Numbered from the stretch's first letter, positions 1 to 9,300 are shown. The stretch: 64,000 nt of DNA from SAR116 cluster bacterium AG-390-L20 (GCA_003278095.1 QCHB01000010.1:1-64000); one strand, 5' to 3'. Numbers and translations: made by a program. Notes: generated by a model from the sequence alone, not told the origin.

Positions 1-54
1 TAAACATTAAACTAAATAAATTTAAAATTCAACATTTTTAAAATATGATTTTAA

Positions 55-1408
55 TCAGTTAGGTATAAGAGGAGACCAAGCAGGGTCTGAACCATCACTG
101 GGCGTGATAACCCTTGTTTCTCTAAAACCAGTAATATCAATTTTATATAAATTTACATTAGAACTTTTCCCATCATCAATGGGAGCCTGTTGTTTAAAGT
201 ACATTAGAACTCTTCCATTTGGTGCCCAAGTGGGACCTTCTACTAAATAGCCTTTTGCTAGTAGTCTTTCTCCAGATCCATCTGGCGACATTACACCTAT
301 GTAGAATTTATTCTTAAGCATTTTAGTGAATGCAATTAATTCTCCTTTTGGTGCCCAAACAGGTGTAGCATATCTGCCCTTCCCAAAAGAAATTCTTTTA
401 ACATTTTTCCCATTGGCATCCATTATGTATATTTGTTGCGAACCACCACGATCAGAATTAAAGATAATTTTTTTACCATTAGGAGAAAAACTAGGTGATG
501 TATCTATAGAGGGACTGTTTGTGAGCCTAATTACTTCTTGATTATTTAAATTCATGGTATATATATCCGTAACACCTTTTTCTGCCAAACTCATAATAAT
601 TTTATCACCAAGTGGAGAAAACCTTGGAGCAAAGGTCATACCAGGGAATGAGCCCAATAATTCTTGTTCTCCTGTTTCTAAATTAAAAATGTATACTCTT
701 GGTTCATTTTTAAAATATGCTAAATATGTAATTTCTTGAGTTGTTGGAGAAAATCTTGGGGTTAATACTAAAAAACTTCCGTCTGTTAAATATTGATGAT
801 TTTCACCATCTTGATCCATTATAGCAAGTCTCTTTAATCGTTTATTTTGAAGACCAGATTCTGCAACATAAACTATTCTTGTATCAAAATAACCGCTATC
901 ACCTGATAATCTCTCAAAGATTTCGTCAGAAATTATATGAGCAACTCTGCGCCAAGCTTTTGAAGCAACACTTAATCTTAATCCTATAAGATCCGTTTCA
1001 GCAATTATATCCCATAATCTAAATTCTACTTCTATCTGTTGTTCATTTATACTTTTAACTGACCCAGTAATTAATGCTTTAATTCCCAAAGGTGTCCAAT
1101 CTGTAAAGTTTGGCCTTACAGAAGGACTTGTGGGGGGGGGCTATAAAAGCTGCGCTTTCAACTGCTTTAAATTGACCAGATCCAACCAAATTATCTGAAA
1201 TTACTTCAGCAATTTGTCGGCCAATTTTATTTGCCTTGCCCTCTTCACCAGTAAAGTCAGCAATAGCTAATGGGAGAGGTTCAACCTGACCAGAATTAAT
1301 TTTTATTCTTAGATCATCCGCAGAAACATTGGATATTAAAAAAGGATAAAATAAAATTAAAACCTTAAACGCAAAAAAGTGCAAATAGCTTCTCAAAATA
1401 CACCCCAT
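55..1408 (-). pseudogene. tolB: Tol-Pal system protein TolB, frameshifted
   Basis: TolB is the periplasmic beta-propeller of the Tol-Pal system and links inner-membrane TolQRA to the lipoprotein Pal. The reading frame is in two pieces: 1408-1079 carries a signal peptide and the N-terminal domain, and 1089-55 carries the rest with at least five blade motifs of the form P-x-x-S/A-P-x-G-x-x-I. The break lies in a run of nine G on the plus strand (1132-1140). Removing one base restores a continuous frame (…[18 protein letters not shown]…) and a protein of about 450 residues, the normal family length. It lies last after tolQ, tolR and tolA, so pal would follow beyond the left edge. A homopolymer sequencing error is the simplest explanation; a real mutation or phase-variable tract cannot be excluded. 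Confidence 0.9.
1132..1140. repeat. G9 homopolymer in tolB
   Basis: Nine consecutive G (C on the coding strand) sit exactly where the tolB reading frame shifts. Eight would keep the frame. Such runs are rare in DNA this AT-rich. Confidence 0.95.
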
Positions 1409-1484
1409 ATTTTAAAATTGATTACATAATAAGATTATTATCTTTTATGAGGCAGGATTATGGCAAAATTTAAAAATTGTTCAA

Positions 1485-2366
1485 TCAATAAGTGAAAATA
1501 GACGACGGATTAAAATCAAATTCTATATTCTCAAATAATTTTTCCTTACCTTTTGGAAGTGGTAAAGGAGAGCTATCAATAACAGCTCTTCTTGCGGCAT
1601 CAGCTGTTGCTCTGTAAAATTTGTTTTTAGCATATAAAGACTCATCAATTATTTGTACTCTTTTGACTGTTCCATCTAAATTCGCACTAATCTTGAGAGT
1701 TATGACCATTCTAAGTTCGCTTGCTGCATAAGAAACATTAAAGAATTTTCTTACATGGTTTTCAATTTTATTAATATCTGTTTGACTTAAATTTAGGTCA
1801 GTTTGTTGTACCTGCCTGTATGAATTACCTGCTATTCTTTTAATTTTTTTTAACATTTCTTTATTATTATTTTTATTCTTTTCTTTTTCACTACTTTTAA
1901 TATTTTGCTCAGGCTTTATTAGTGTATTAAGGATGCCTTTTGCTAAATTTTCTTTTTGTTTTTTCTTTATTTTTTCTGGCTTATTAACAACCTTTGGAGG
2001 CACTGTCTTTTTTTCTTTTTTTATTTTAAGCTTTGGTTTTTTTTTAACTAATTCTGCAATTTCTTTAATTTCATTTTTCTTCTTTAACTCCAAATTCTTT
2101 TTTTCAATTATTTTTTTACTTGGTAATGGTGGAGGAGGTGGTGGTTTTTTTATATTTTCTTCTTTAACAGTCTTTTGATTTTTTTTTATTTCATTTACTT
2201 TTGTATCTCCTAGCTTAAGAGATGTTTTAGAACTAATTGGAGTATCTTCTACTATATCAATGGGTAACTCAATAGGCTCTTTAACTTTAAAAGATGGTAA
2301 GCCATAATAAGCAAATATGATAAGAGAAACATGAAGCCCGAGGGAGATGAAAGTCGACATAACCAT
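1485..2366 (-). CDS. tolA: TolA-like energy-transducing protein
   Basis: This 293-residue protein has TolA architecture. There is one N-terminal membrane segment (residues about 4-22), then a long Lys/Glu/Pro-rich periplasmic stalk (about 35-170) with a run of six prolines, then a TolA/TonB-like C-terminal domain. That domain carries the ELRMVITLKI strand, a DGTV turn and the SPLPLP motif. TolA passes proton-motive-force energy from TolQR to Pal and TolB at the division site. It starts 4 bases after tolR and precedes tolB. The stalk is low-complexity, so the assignment rests on architecture, the C-terminal domain and position. Confidence 0.85.
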   Translation of the reverse strand: MVMSTFISLGLHVSLIIFAYYGLPSFKVKEPIELPIDIVEDTPISSKTSLKLGDTKVNEIKKNQKTVKEENIKKPPPPPPLPSKKIIEKKNLELKKKNEIKEIAELVKKKPKLKIKKEKKTVPPKVVNKPEKIKKKQKENLAKGILNTLIKPEQNIKSSEKEKNKNNNKEMLKKIKRIAGNSYRQVQQTDLNLSQTDINKIENHVRKFFNVSYAASELRMVITLKISANLDGTVKRVQIIDESLYAKNKFYRATADAARRAVIDSSPLPLPKGKEKLFENIEFDFNPSSIFTY

Positions 2367-2370
2367 GATT

Positions 2371-2796
2371 TCAACTTTCTTTTAACTTAGCTACTAACGC
2401 AACCTTCTTAAAACCAGAGCTTTTTATTTTAGCTATAGTATCTAGAACTATTCCATAAGGAACATTTTTGTCACCCCTAACATATATTCTAAGATTTTTA
2501 TTACCCGACGAAATTGCATTAAGACGAGGTAAAAGTTTAAGAGTATCGATTAATCTCTCTTGAATATATAAATCACCATTTTGCTTTATGCTAACCACAA
2601 CTGGATCACCCTTTGAGTTTAATTGAGCTGCCTTTGTTTTTGGAAGATCTACTGACACACCAACAGTCAATAAGGGGGCGGTTATCATAAAAACAATCAA
2701 CAGAACTAACATTACGTCAACAAATGGTGTAACATTTATTTGGCTCATAATTTTGTTTTTTTTATGATTATTTTTATTAAGTAAACGATTGTACAT
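2371..2796 (-). CDS. tolR: TolR, ExbD/TolR-family proton channel subunit
   Basis: TolR (141 residues) pairs with TolQ to form the proton channel that drives TolA. One membrane helix (about residues 22-45) contains the essential channel aspartate, D27, in the family motif INVTPFVDVMLVLLIVFM. A periplasmic ExbD-fold domain follows, ending in the usual GFKKVALV strand. Its start directly abuts the tolQ stop and tolA follows 4 bases downstream, so the genes are almost certainly co-transcribed and translationally coupled. Confidence 0.95.
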   Translation of the reverse strand: MYNRLLNKNNHKKNKIMSQINVTPFVDVMLVLLIVFMITAPLLTVGVSVDLPKTKAAQLNSKGDPVVVSIKQNGDLYIQERLIDTLKLLPRLNAISSGNKNLRIYVRGDKNVPYGIVLDTIAKIKSSGFKKVALVAKLKES

Positions 2797-3510
2797 TTAA
2801 TTTTCTTCAACCTGTCGTTGCAAAACTGATGAAAGTTCTATTGCGAAATATTCTAAATTATTAGACAATTTTTCTAAATCATTAGAAAATTTATTATAAG
2901 CTGCTACTGCAGGTATAGCTGCTAGTAAACCTAATGCTGTTGCAAACAAGGCCTCGGCTATTCCAGGTGCAACAACCGCGAGACTTGTGTTATTACTAAT
3001 AGCTATCGATTGAAATGCATTAACAATACCCCAAACAGTTCCTAACAAACCTATAAAAGGTGCCACAGACCCAATTGAAGCTAAGAAGCTCATACCTCTT
3101 TCTAATTTTTCAATCTCTCTACTTATTGAGATATGCATAGAATTATTAATTCTTTGAAATATTTCGTTAAGTTTACTCGTAGATAAAGAATGTTTTGAAT
3201 TTACTCTGTTAAACTCACTCATACCAGTTATAAAAACCCTAACTTGAGCACTATTAATATTTTCAGAATATTCTTGATACAAATTGTCTAAATTAACACC
3301 AGACCAAAAAACATCCTCAAATTCCATAGAAAATTTTTTTTCCTTTCTTATAGTATTGGATTTATTGATAATAATAGTCCAACACCATATAGAAGCAAAA
3401 ATAAGAAGAAACATTACTCCTTTAACAAAAGGGTCCGCTTGAAAAAAAAGACCTAATATAGTCAAATCAGGCCCGCTTGAAATAACCTCTGTCTTAACTT
3501 CTGAATTCAT
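2797..3510 (-). CDS. tolQ: TolQ, MotA/TolQ/ExbB-family channel protein
   Basis: TolQ (237 residues) is the polytopic partner of TolR in the inner membrane. Three hydrophobic segments are visible, near residues 28-48, 138-160 and 180-205. The middle and last contain the family signatures APFIGLLGTVWGI and APGIAEALFATALGLLAAIPA. The length matches TolQ of other proteobacteria. It is followed without a gap by tolR and preceded by ybgC, the classic ybgC-tolQRAB order. Confidence 0.96.
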   Translation of the reverse strand: MNSEVKTEVISSGPDLTILGLFFQADPFVKGVMFLLIFASIWCWTIIINKSNTIRKEKKFSMEFEDVFWSGVNLDNLYQEYSENINSAQVRVFITGMSEFNRVNSKHSLSTSKLNEIFQRINNSMHISISREIEKLERGMSFLASIGSVAPFIGLLGTVWGIVNAFQSIAISNNTSLAVVAPGIAEALFATALGLLAAIPAVAAYNKFSNDLEKLSNNLEYFAIELSSVLQRQVEEN

Positions 3511-3529
3511 TTTTTAACCTTTAAAGTTA

Positions 3530-3991
3530 CTATAAATTATTTTGAAAAAAAGAATTTTTCAAAACCTTATTAATACGCCTTACTTTAAAGCTACTACTCA
3601 TAGCTACTATTTGAATAATTCCACTGACTAACAACTCTTTTGATTTGTTCATATCACAGTACCTGTATGCTAACTGCTGTATAGTTATACTAGAGTTTTT
3701 GGCATATTTAAGGCATGTTTCTACCAGTAATGTATCATTAAGAATAGCTGGTTTTAACCATTTAATATCAGCCTTTCTTACAACTAAAATAATATCATGA
3801 TTTTTTTTTAAGTTTATTTGATCTATTTTTAATAAATTTAGTAGAGAAGTGCGCGCCCTTTCAAAATATTTTAAATAGTTTGTATGATAAACAATCTGAC
3901 CTGCATCGGTGTCTTCAAAAAAAACTTTGACAACATAATGATGTATATTATTTTTTATAATACCATCAAGATTTTGAAAATTTATTTCCAT
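3530..3991 (-). CDS. ybgC: YbgC-family acyl-CoA thioesterase (hotdog fold)
   Basis: The 153-residue protein has the 4-hydroxybenzoyl-CoA thioesterase signature FFEDTDAGQIVYHTNYLKYF near residues 24-43, including the likely catalytic aspartate D29. YbgC acts on acyl-CoA or acyl-ACP thioesters and associates with phospholipid metabolism at the inner membrane; its exact cellular substrate is uncertain. It is the first gene of the tol operon here, 19 bases before tolQ. The C-terminus is Asn/Lys-rich and adds little. Confidence 0.9.
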   Translation of the reverse strand: MEINFQNLDGIIKNNIHHYVVKVFFEDTDAGQIVYHTNYLKYFERARTSLLNLLKIDQINLKKNHDIILVVRKADIKWLKPAILNDTLLVETCLKYAKNSSITIQQLAYRYCDMNKSKELLVSGIIQIVAMSSSFKVRRINKVLKNSFFQNNL

Positions 3992-4011
3992 TTAGCAAAA
4001 AAATCCTAAAT

Positions 4012-5070
4012 TTATTTCTCATTTGAATTCATCATATCAGATTGTTCTTCTGCATTTGGGGGGGGAGTTAAGCCTAAATGTCTCCAACCTGAAGCAGAGA
4101 CAAATCTACCCCTTGAAGATCTTTGAATTAATCCACGTTGCAACAAATAAGGCTCTATTACTTCTTCAATCATATCTTTTTGTTCTGACAAAATTGCTGA
4201 CAAAGTATCTAATCCTACTGGACCACCTTGGTATTTTTCAATAATAACATTTAAATATTTTCTATCAATTGCATCCAAACCAGATCTATCTACATCCAAC
4301 TGTGTGAGAGCATTATCCGCAAAATTTTTATCTATTGTCTTACTTTTTGATAAAGAAAAAATATCTCTAACTCTCCTTAGCAATCTTCCTGCTACTCTTG
4401 GAGTTCCTCTTGAACGCTTTGCAATTTCATAAGCACCACTTTCTTCAAGATTTAATTGTAATTTTTCGGCTAATTTTAAAAGTATTTTAACTAAATCTTG
4501 ATAATTATAAAACTCCATTCTTATTTGAATACCAAACCTATCTCTCAATGGTGTAGTTAATAAACCAGACCGAGTAGTAGCACCAACAAGAGTAAAGGGG
4601 GGTAAATCAATTTTAATAGTTCTTGCCGAAGGGCCTTCACCAATAATCAAATCTAACTGAAGGTCTTCCATAGCTGGATATAAGATTTCTTCAATATTTG
4701 GAGATAGACGATGAATTTCATCTATAAATAGGACATCTTTGGGTCTTAAATTCGTTAATAAAGCCGCTAGATCTCCAGCTTTATTTATAATAGGACCTGA
4801 TGTAGACCTAAACCCAACCCCTAACTCAAATGATATTATTTGTGCTAATGTTGTCTTACCAAGGCCAGGAGGGCCAAATAATAACGCATGATCCATAGGC
4901 TCCTGTCTTGAACTAGCTGCAGAAATGAAGGTTGATAAATTTTTTTGAACTTGAGGTTGGCCAATGAATTCTTTCAGTTGCTTTGGCCTTAAGCTGAAAT
5001 CATTATTTTCTTTTTGCTCTAAAGTTTCAAGGTGAACTAACCTGTCATCCCCTTTTTTTTCATCCGACAT
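4012..5070 (-). CDS. ruvB: Holliday junction branch migration helicase RuvB
   Basis: RuvB is the AAA+ hexameric motor that drives branch migration of Holliday junctions with RuvA. Walker A (GPPGLGKT) is at residues 66-73, Walker B is LFIDEIHRL, and the sensor/arginine-finger motif [20 protein letters not shown] is present. The C-terminal winged helix ends in the usual [11 protein letters not shown] segment. At 352 residues it is of normal length. Its start overlaps the ruvA stop by one base. A short tail after the winged helix is encoded through an in-frame run of eight G (4058-4065). Confidence 0.97.
   Translation of the reverse strand: MSDEKKGDDRLVHLETLEQKENNDFSLRPKQLKEFIGQPQVQKNLSTFISAASSRQEPMDHALLFGPPGLGKTTLAQIISFELGVGFRSTSGPIINKAGDLAALLTNLRPKDVLFIDEIHRLSPNIEEILYPAMEDLQLDLIIGEGPSARTIKIDLPPFTLVGATTRSGLLTTPLRDRFGIQIRMEFYNYQDLVKILLKLAEKLQLNLEESGAYEIAKRSRGTPRVAGRLLRRVRDIFSLSKSKTIDKNFADNALTQLDVDRSGLDAIDRKYLNVIIEKYQGGPVGLDTLSAILSEQKDMIEEVIEPYLLQRGLIQRSSRGRFVSASGWRHLGLTPPPNAEEQSDMMNSNEK
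4058..4065. repeat. G8 homopolymer in ruvB
   Basis: Eight consecutive G near the 3' end of ruvB encode three prolines (LTPPPNAEE) in the intact frame. This is a second long G run close to the broken one in tolB. Confidence 0.9.
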
Positions 5071-5747
5071 TATGTTTCTCCTGACAGTTCTTTGAGAGCA
5101 ATTGGTACTATTTGACTGACGGTGAAATTTTTGTTTTTATTATTTAGACTAAAATCCTTTTTAATCTTCATTACAACCGAGAAAACTTCACTCCTAGAAT
5201 ATCCTAAATTTACTAGTGCTGAAATAATATCTTCAACTTCAACTAAAAAATCACTAGAATCATTATTTTTGTTATTATTTAACTTTTCTTGAAGTGTTAC
5301 TGGAATATTTTTACTAATAGAATTGTTAAATAGACTATTATTTAAACTTGATACTTTTTCAACTAATTCTGTAGTTATCCTGCCTGCAACTTTGGGACCA
5401 ACTCCATCTGCTCTTGAAATCATAACTTTATCTCCAGACGAAATTGCCAAAATTAATTCATCAACATTTAACGTTGAAAGAATAGAGAGAGCTGCTCTAG
5501 GGCCAACACCTTGAACAGTTTGTAATAATTTGAAAATATTTTGATCCTTCGACGATGCAAAACCATATATAACTATTTTATCATCTCTAATTTGCAAATC
5601 AGTAAATAATGTCAATTCTGATCCTATTTCGTCTAAAGAGGTTATTAGTTTTGATGAGACGTGCAAAAGATATCCAACACCATTTACTTGCAAGACAATC
5701 TCAGATTTACCTATAAGGGTTAATATTCCAGTAAGAGAAGCTATCAT
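5070..5747 (-). CDS. ruvA: Holliday junction DNA helicase subunit RuvA
   Basis: RuvA forms the tetrameric shell that binds four-way junctions and loads RuvB. The 225-residue sequence shows the N-terminal OB-fold beginning [10 protein letters not shown], two helix-hairpin-helix motifs ([14 protein letters not shown] and [15 protein letters not shown]), and a C-terminal RuvB-binding domain ([16 protein letters not shown]). The linker is somewhat longer than usual and Asn-rich. It lies between ruvC and ruvB. Confidence 0.96.
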   Translation of the reverse strand: MIASLTGILTLIGKSEIVLQVNGVGYLLHVSSKLITSLDEIGSELTLFTDLQIRDDKIVIYGFASSKDQNIFKLLQTVQGVGPRAALSILSTLNVDELILAISSGDKVMISRADGVGPKVAGRITTELVEKVSSLNNSLFNNSISKNIPVTLQEKLNNNKNNDSSDFLVEVEDIISALVNLGYSRSEVFSVVMKIKKDFSLNNKNKNFTVSQIVPIALKELSGET

Positions 5748-5777
5748 TAAAGACCTAAAAATTTGATTACGAATACA

Positions 5778-6326
5778 TTATACATTTTTTTCTTTTAATA
5801 AAGCTTTTGCGATTGCTGAATTTAAACCATTATAATCATCTGACAATTTAGTGGTTATATTGTCGTAATCTAAATGTTGAGCAGAAATAGCTATTGCTAA
5901 TGCATCTGAGCTATCTTCGTTTTTAGGGATAATGTTTAATAATTTTTCTATCATTGATTTAATTTGATCTTTTGAAGCAGAGCCATAACCTGTAACTGTT
6001 TTTTTTACTAGCTTCGGAGGAATCTCTTTAATTTGAAGGTTTGCCTGAGCTAAAACTAAAATTGAAACTCCTCTTGCCATTCCAAGCTTTAAACTTGAAC
6101 CAGTTCCTGGCCCAACGAATATCTGTTCTATAGCAGATATATTTGGATCATATTTTTTAACAATTAATGATAATTTATTCTTTATAAAAAGAAGCCTTTC
6201 TCCGACTGAGGATATAGATGGCGGAGATATTCTTCCATCATCAACATGAATTAATCTATTATTTCTAAATTCAATTATTCCCCAGCCTGTATTTCTTAAT
6301 CCTGGATCAATTCCAATTATACGCAA
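5778..6326 (-). CDS. ruvC: Crossover junction endodeoxyribonuclease RuvC
   Basis: RuvC resolves Holliday junctions by symmetrical metal-dependent cleavage. The RNase H-like fold starts with MRIIGIDPGLRNTGWG. The four catalytic acids are present at D7, E67, D138 and D141, closely matching the E. coli spacing. The C-terminus is about ten residues longer than usual and hydrophilic. It is 14 bases downstream of yebC and 30 bases upstream of ruvA. I see no alphaproteobacterial LexA box ahead of this operon. Confidence 0.97.
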   Translation of the reverse strand: MRIIGIDPGLRNTGWGIIEFRNNRLIHVDDGRISPPSISSVGERLLFIKNKLSLIVKKYDPNISAIEQIFVGPGTGSSLKLGMARGVSILVLAQANLQIKEIPPKLVKKTVTGYGSASKDQIKSMIEKLLNIIPKNEDSSDALAIAISAQHLDYDNITTKLSDDYNGLNSAIAKALLKEKNV

Positions 6327-6340
6327 AGTAATAACCTTTT

Positions 6341-7087
6341 TTATAGATTAATTTTTTTTATAATGTCGTCATTAATTTCAAAATTACCATAAACTCCTTG
6401 AACATCTTCACAATTATCGAGTGTATCTAAAAGCTTTAAAATCGAAGTGGCTTTTCTTTCATCATCAATTTGAACATTATTTTCAGGGTACCATATCAAT
6501 TCTGCCTGATCAGGACCCCCCAAAATATCTTCAAGTTTTTCACGAACATTGTTAAACTCATTTACAGAAGTTATTATTTCATAATTATTTTCGTCTGCTT
6601 TGACGTCATTAGCACCAACTTCGATGGCAATATCAAAAATTTCGTCTTCACTCATTATATTTTTTTTGTAGACAATTTGACCAACATTATTAAACATAAA
6701 AGATACTGAACCAGTTTCTCCTAAGTTACCTCCATATTTAGTAAAAGAAGACCTTACTTCTGCAGCAGTTCTATTTCGATTATCTGTTAGTGCGTCTACA
6801 ATTAAAGCCACCCCACCTGGAGCATATCCTTCATATCTTATCTCTTCTAAGTTAGAGTTTTCTCCATCTTCAGCTTTTTTAATTACCCTTTCTATATTGT
6901 CTTTTGGCATATTTACAGCTCTACAAGCTGATAGCGCAGATCTTAATCTAGGGTTGCTTGATGGATCCGTACCACCTCGAACCGCAACTTGTAATTCTTT
7001 TGTAAGTCTTGCAAATTTTTTTGCTCTTCTGGCATCTTGAGCCCCCTTTCTATGCATAATATTTTTAAATTTTGAATGCCCAGCCAT
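6341..7087 (-). CDS. yebC: YebC/PmpR (TACO1-family) protein
   Basis: This 248-residue protein has the invariant N-terminus MAGHSKFKNIMHRKGAQDARRAKKF and the ARGGTDPSSNPRLRSAL and MPKDNIERVIKKA segments of the YebC family. Members are described either as DNA-binding regulators or, more recently, as translation factors that relieve ribosome stalling at proline-rich stretches; which applies here cannot be told from sequence. Position next to ruvC is conserved in many proteobacteria. Confidence 0.96.
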   Translation of the reverse strand: MAGHSKFKNIMHRKGAQDARRAKKFARLTKELQVAVRGGTDPSSNPRLRSALSACRAVNMPKDNIERVIKKAEDGENSNLEEIRYEGYAPGGVALIVDALTDNRNRTAAEVRSSFTKYGGNLGETGSVSFMFNNVGQIVYKKNIMSEDEIFDIAIEVGANDVKADENNYEIITSVNEFNNVREKLEDILGGPDQAELIWYPENNVQIDDERKATSILKLLDTLDNCEDVQGVYGNFEINDDIIKKINL

Positions 7088-7118
7088 TTAAACGTCCCTA
7101 GTATATCCTTTCAAATAA

Positions 7119-7928
7119 TCAAACTAATATAGTTTGTTCTAATTTGCCCCCTAACCTTAGAGGAATTATTGATTTACTCAAACCATTTGTATCAGTTTCT
7201 ATAACAACACCACAAAGAGTTGGTTCTCCAGACGAGACTTCAAGTCTAGATTTTTTTTCGTTAGGATACATAAATCTTTTAAGCGCGTCATTTTTATCCA
7301 TACCAATAATAGAGTTATAATCACCACTCATTCCAACATCAGTTATATAAGCAGTTCCATTTTCTAAAATTTGATGATCTGCAGTAGGCACATGCGTATG
7401 AGTGCCAACTACCGCAGAAACTTTGCCATCAAGCGCAAACCCAATAGCCATTTTTTCAGAAGATGCCTCACCATGGACATCTATTAGAGAAAAATCAACA
7501 TTTGATGTTAATTTGAGATGCTCAATTATTAATGGTACTTTATCAAAAACAGGATCTGATCTTGACATAAATAAATTCGTCATAACATTAGCAACACCAA
7601 TAGTACCAGCCTTTACTTTTACAATTGTCATACCTAAACCAGGTGTTCCTTCGATCATATTCATCGGCCGAAGTAATCTGTCAGATTTAGATATATATGA
7701 AATTATCTCTCTTTTATCCCAAATATGGTTGCCAGTCGTCAAAACGTCAGCGCCTGCATTAAAAAAGTCATCGCAGATTGAAGGTGTCACTCCAAATCCA
7801 CCAGCAGCGTTTTCTACATTTATTATAATAGCATCAAGTTTTAATTGTGTTTTGAATTTAGCTATTTTTTTTTGTGCTAAATTTCTTGCTTTTCTTCCTA
7901 CAATATCACCTAAAAATAAAACTTTCAT
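7119..7928 (-). CDS. YmdB-family metallophosphoesterase
   Basis: The 269-residue protein matches the TIGR00282/YmdB calcineurin-like phosphoesterases. It has LFLGDIVGRKARN at the N-terminus (metal-binding Asp), NVENAAGGFGVT, TTGNHIWDKREI (Asn-His metal ligands), and VVGTHTHVPTAD near residue 175. Bacillus YmdB hydrolyses 2',3'-cyclic AMP and affects cell-fate decisions; the role in alphaproteobacteria is not settled. It follows the 5-formyl-THF cyclo-ligase gene by 12 bases, a common pairing in this class. Confidence 0.9.
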   Translation of the reverse strand: MKVLFLGDIVGRKARNLAQKKIAKFKTQLKLDAIIINVENAAGGFGVTPSICDDFFNAGADVLTTGNHIWDKREIISYISKSDRLLRPMNMIEGTPGLGMTIVKVKAGTIGVANVMTNLFMSRSDPVFDKVPLIIEHLKLTSNVDFSLIDVHGEASSEKMAIGFALDGKVSAVVGTHTHVPTADHQILENGTAYITDVGMSGDYNSIIGMDKNDALKRFMYPNEKKSRLEVSSGEPTLCGVVIETDTNGLSKSIIPLRLGGKLEQTILV

Positions 7929-7940
7929 TGATTCCTTCTT

Positions 7941-8546
7941 TTAATTAAGCGTTGAAGATTTTCTAGATAAAAATTCTTTTTCTGTGACTATGTAATCTAA
8001 ATTCATATCATGATTTTCATAAGGTATTTTATCAATTTCTTGTTCACTATACGAAAGTCCAATTGTAATAAAAAACTTTTTTTCTTTTTGAAAGTATTTT
8101 TTTAATTTAATTATAGATTTGTCATAATATCCACCTCCATATCCAAGTCTAAAAAATTTTCTATCAAACATTAATATTGGAACAATCATCATTTGAGGAA
8201 AAATAATATTTTTGTCATTAGTAGGTTCTAGATTTCCTAAAGAACCAATTTTTAATTTATCTTCAGGAGACCATTTCCTAAATAGCATAGATTTTTTTTC
8301 GATATCTACAACTGGCAAACTCATAACTATGTGTCTGTCCTCAAAGTGTTTTACAAACTCAAAAGGTTCTATCTCATTGTTTATAGGGTAATATAGACAT
8401 GCTGTTTTGATGTTATGATTATAAAAAAATATATCATCTAAACAATATTTTATTTGTTTGGCTAAGTTTGTTTTAGATACAAAATCTAATGTAATTTCGG
8501 ATCTTTTATTTTTAGCTAAAATTCTAAGGTGTTTTTTCATTTCCAT
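7941..8546 (-). CDS. 5-formyltetrahydrofolate cyclo-ligase
   Basis: The enzyme converts 5-formyl-THF to 5,10-methenyl-THF with ATP. The family signature RLGYGGGYYDK is near residue 133, preceded by a PQMMIVPILMFD segment, in a 201-residue protein (normal length). It lies directly downstream of the 6S RNA, as ygfA/fau follows ssrS in E. coli, so it is probably expressed by readthrough from that RNA. Two start codons lie two codons apart (MEMKK); the choice is not resolved. Confidence 0.93.
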   Translation of the reverse strand: MEMKKHLRILAKNKRSEITLDFVSKTNLAKQIKYCLDDIFFYNHNIKTACLYYPINNEIEPFEFVKHFEDRHIVMSLPVVDIEKKSMLFRKWSPEDKLKIGSLGNLEPTNDKNIIFPQMMIVPILMFDRKFFRLGYGGGYYDKSIIKLKKYFQKEKKFFITIGLSYSEQEIDKIPYENHDMNLDYIVTEKEFLSRKSSTLN

Positions 8547-8554
8547 GCTCAGCC

Positions 8555-8715
8555 GAAAATACGAAAGCCAAATAGTCGTTGGATAAGTTATCCTATGTTG
8601 CCTGTTTAACAGGTGGGCGCCATATACTGAAACCAGGGTTACAGAAGAGACGGCTCCCTAAAGATACTTATGGCCCCAAGGATTAAAATTCCTAACAAAA
8701 AATCCAGCTTTCTGA
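8555..8715 (-). ncRNA. ssrS: 6S RNA
   Basis: 6S RNA mimics an open promoter and sequesters sigma-70 RNA polymerase. The 176-base gap between zapA and the 5-FCL gene is unusually GC-rich for this genome and has no reading frame. It carries a GGGAGCCG…GGCGCCCACCTG block resembling alphaproteobacterial 6S RNA. A hairpin CCTGT-TAA-ACAGG lies near its centre. The ends can pair: GAAAGC at 8712-8707 with GCTTTC at 8568-8563, closing a rod-like structure. The order zapA - ssrS - 5-FCL is the conserved context. The ends are approximate. Confidence 0.8.
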
Positions 8716-8722
8716 ACTCATT

Positions 8723-9043
8723 TTATTTATTTTCAAGTAACTTTGCAACTTTATTCATTCTATCAGTAGCTTTAGCTAACCAATCAATGAAATCTTCAAT
8801 TTCAATTAAATTTAAATCTTTATCAGAACTCGATTCTTTGTTTATAATTTTGTCAGCTAATATTAGAGAGGTCATAGCTAATAATCTTGTCTCACCTACC
8901 ACACCAGAGACCTTGGATAGATCTTCAATAACTTTATTTACCTCTTGAGAAGACTCAATGAGTCTGTCCTCTTCTCCAGATATACATGATACAGGATATT
9001 TTATACCATTGATATCCACATTAACAGTTACTTTATTTGACAT
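8723..9043 (-). CDS. zapA: Cell division protein ZapA
   Basis: ZapA bundles FtsZ protofilaments at the division ring. The 106-residue protein starts with the ZapA fold (VTVNVDINGIKYPVSC), then GEEDRLIESSQEVNKVI and ETRLLAMTSLILADKI, and ends in a coiled-coil helix. Length and composition fit the family. It lies just upstream of 6S RNA and 11 bases after a small coiled-coil gene, as in other alphaproteobacteria. Confidence 0.9.
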   Translation of the reverse strand: MSNKVTVNVDINGIKYPVSCISGEEDRLIESSQEVNKVIEDLSKVSGVVGETRLLAMTSLILADKIINKESSSDKDLNLIEIEDFIDWLAKATDRMNKVAKLLENK

Positions 9044-9054
9044 GTATCGCCTTA

Positions 9055-9300
9055 TTAATCTTTAGCATCTAATGCATGTTGATTATTGTCTAACTCAATT
9101 TTAAGGTCATCCAAGCACCTTTCTGCATCAGTAAATTTCTTATTTGCTTCTCTTAAGTCTTTTTTTATTTCTTCAAGTTTTAGTTTGTTTGTAACATTTT
9201 CAGCAATGTTTTTTTCTAAAACTTTTATACTTTCTTCAAAATTTTTTTGGATAGTTTTTAGTTCTTCAAGCTTAATCGTTTTTATATCATTATTTGTCAT
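9055..9300 (-). CDS. Small coiled-coil protein (DUF4164-like)
   Basis: This 81-residue, highly charged protein is predicted to be one long coiled coil (heptads from about residue 8 to 75) with no membrane segment or signal. Short coiled-coil proteins of the DUF4164 type commonly sit directly upstream of zapA in alphaproteobacteria, which is the main basis for the call. A role in division is inferred only from that context. Helical low complexity makes sequence-based family assignment weak. Confidence 0.6.
   Translation of the reverse strand: MTNNDIKTIKLEELKTIQKNFEESIKVLEKNIAENVTNKLKLEEIKKDLREANKKFTDAERCLDDLKIELDNNQHALDAKD

Noticed and set aside
1933-2178. Phe/Gly-rich open frame on the plus strand
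   Set aside because: It mirrors the Lys/Pro-rich stalk of TolA; low-complexity antisense shadow.
7402-7944. 180-residue open frame on the plus strand
   Set aside because: It is antisense to the clear YmdB-family phosphoesterase and has no family motifs or ribosome site.
8670-8948. 92-residue plus-strand frame
   Set aside because: It runs across the 6S RNA end and antisense to zapA; the composition is that of a shadow.
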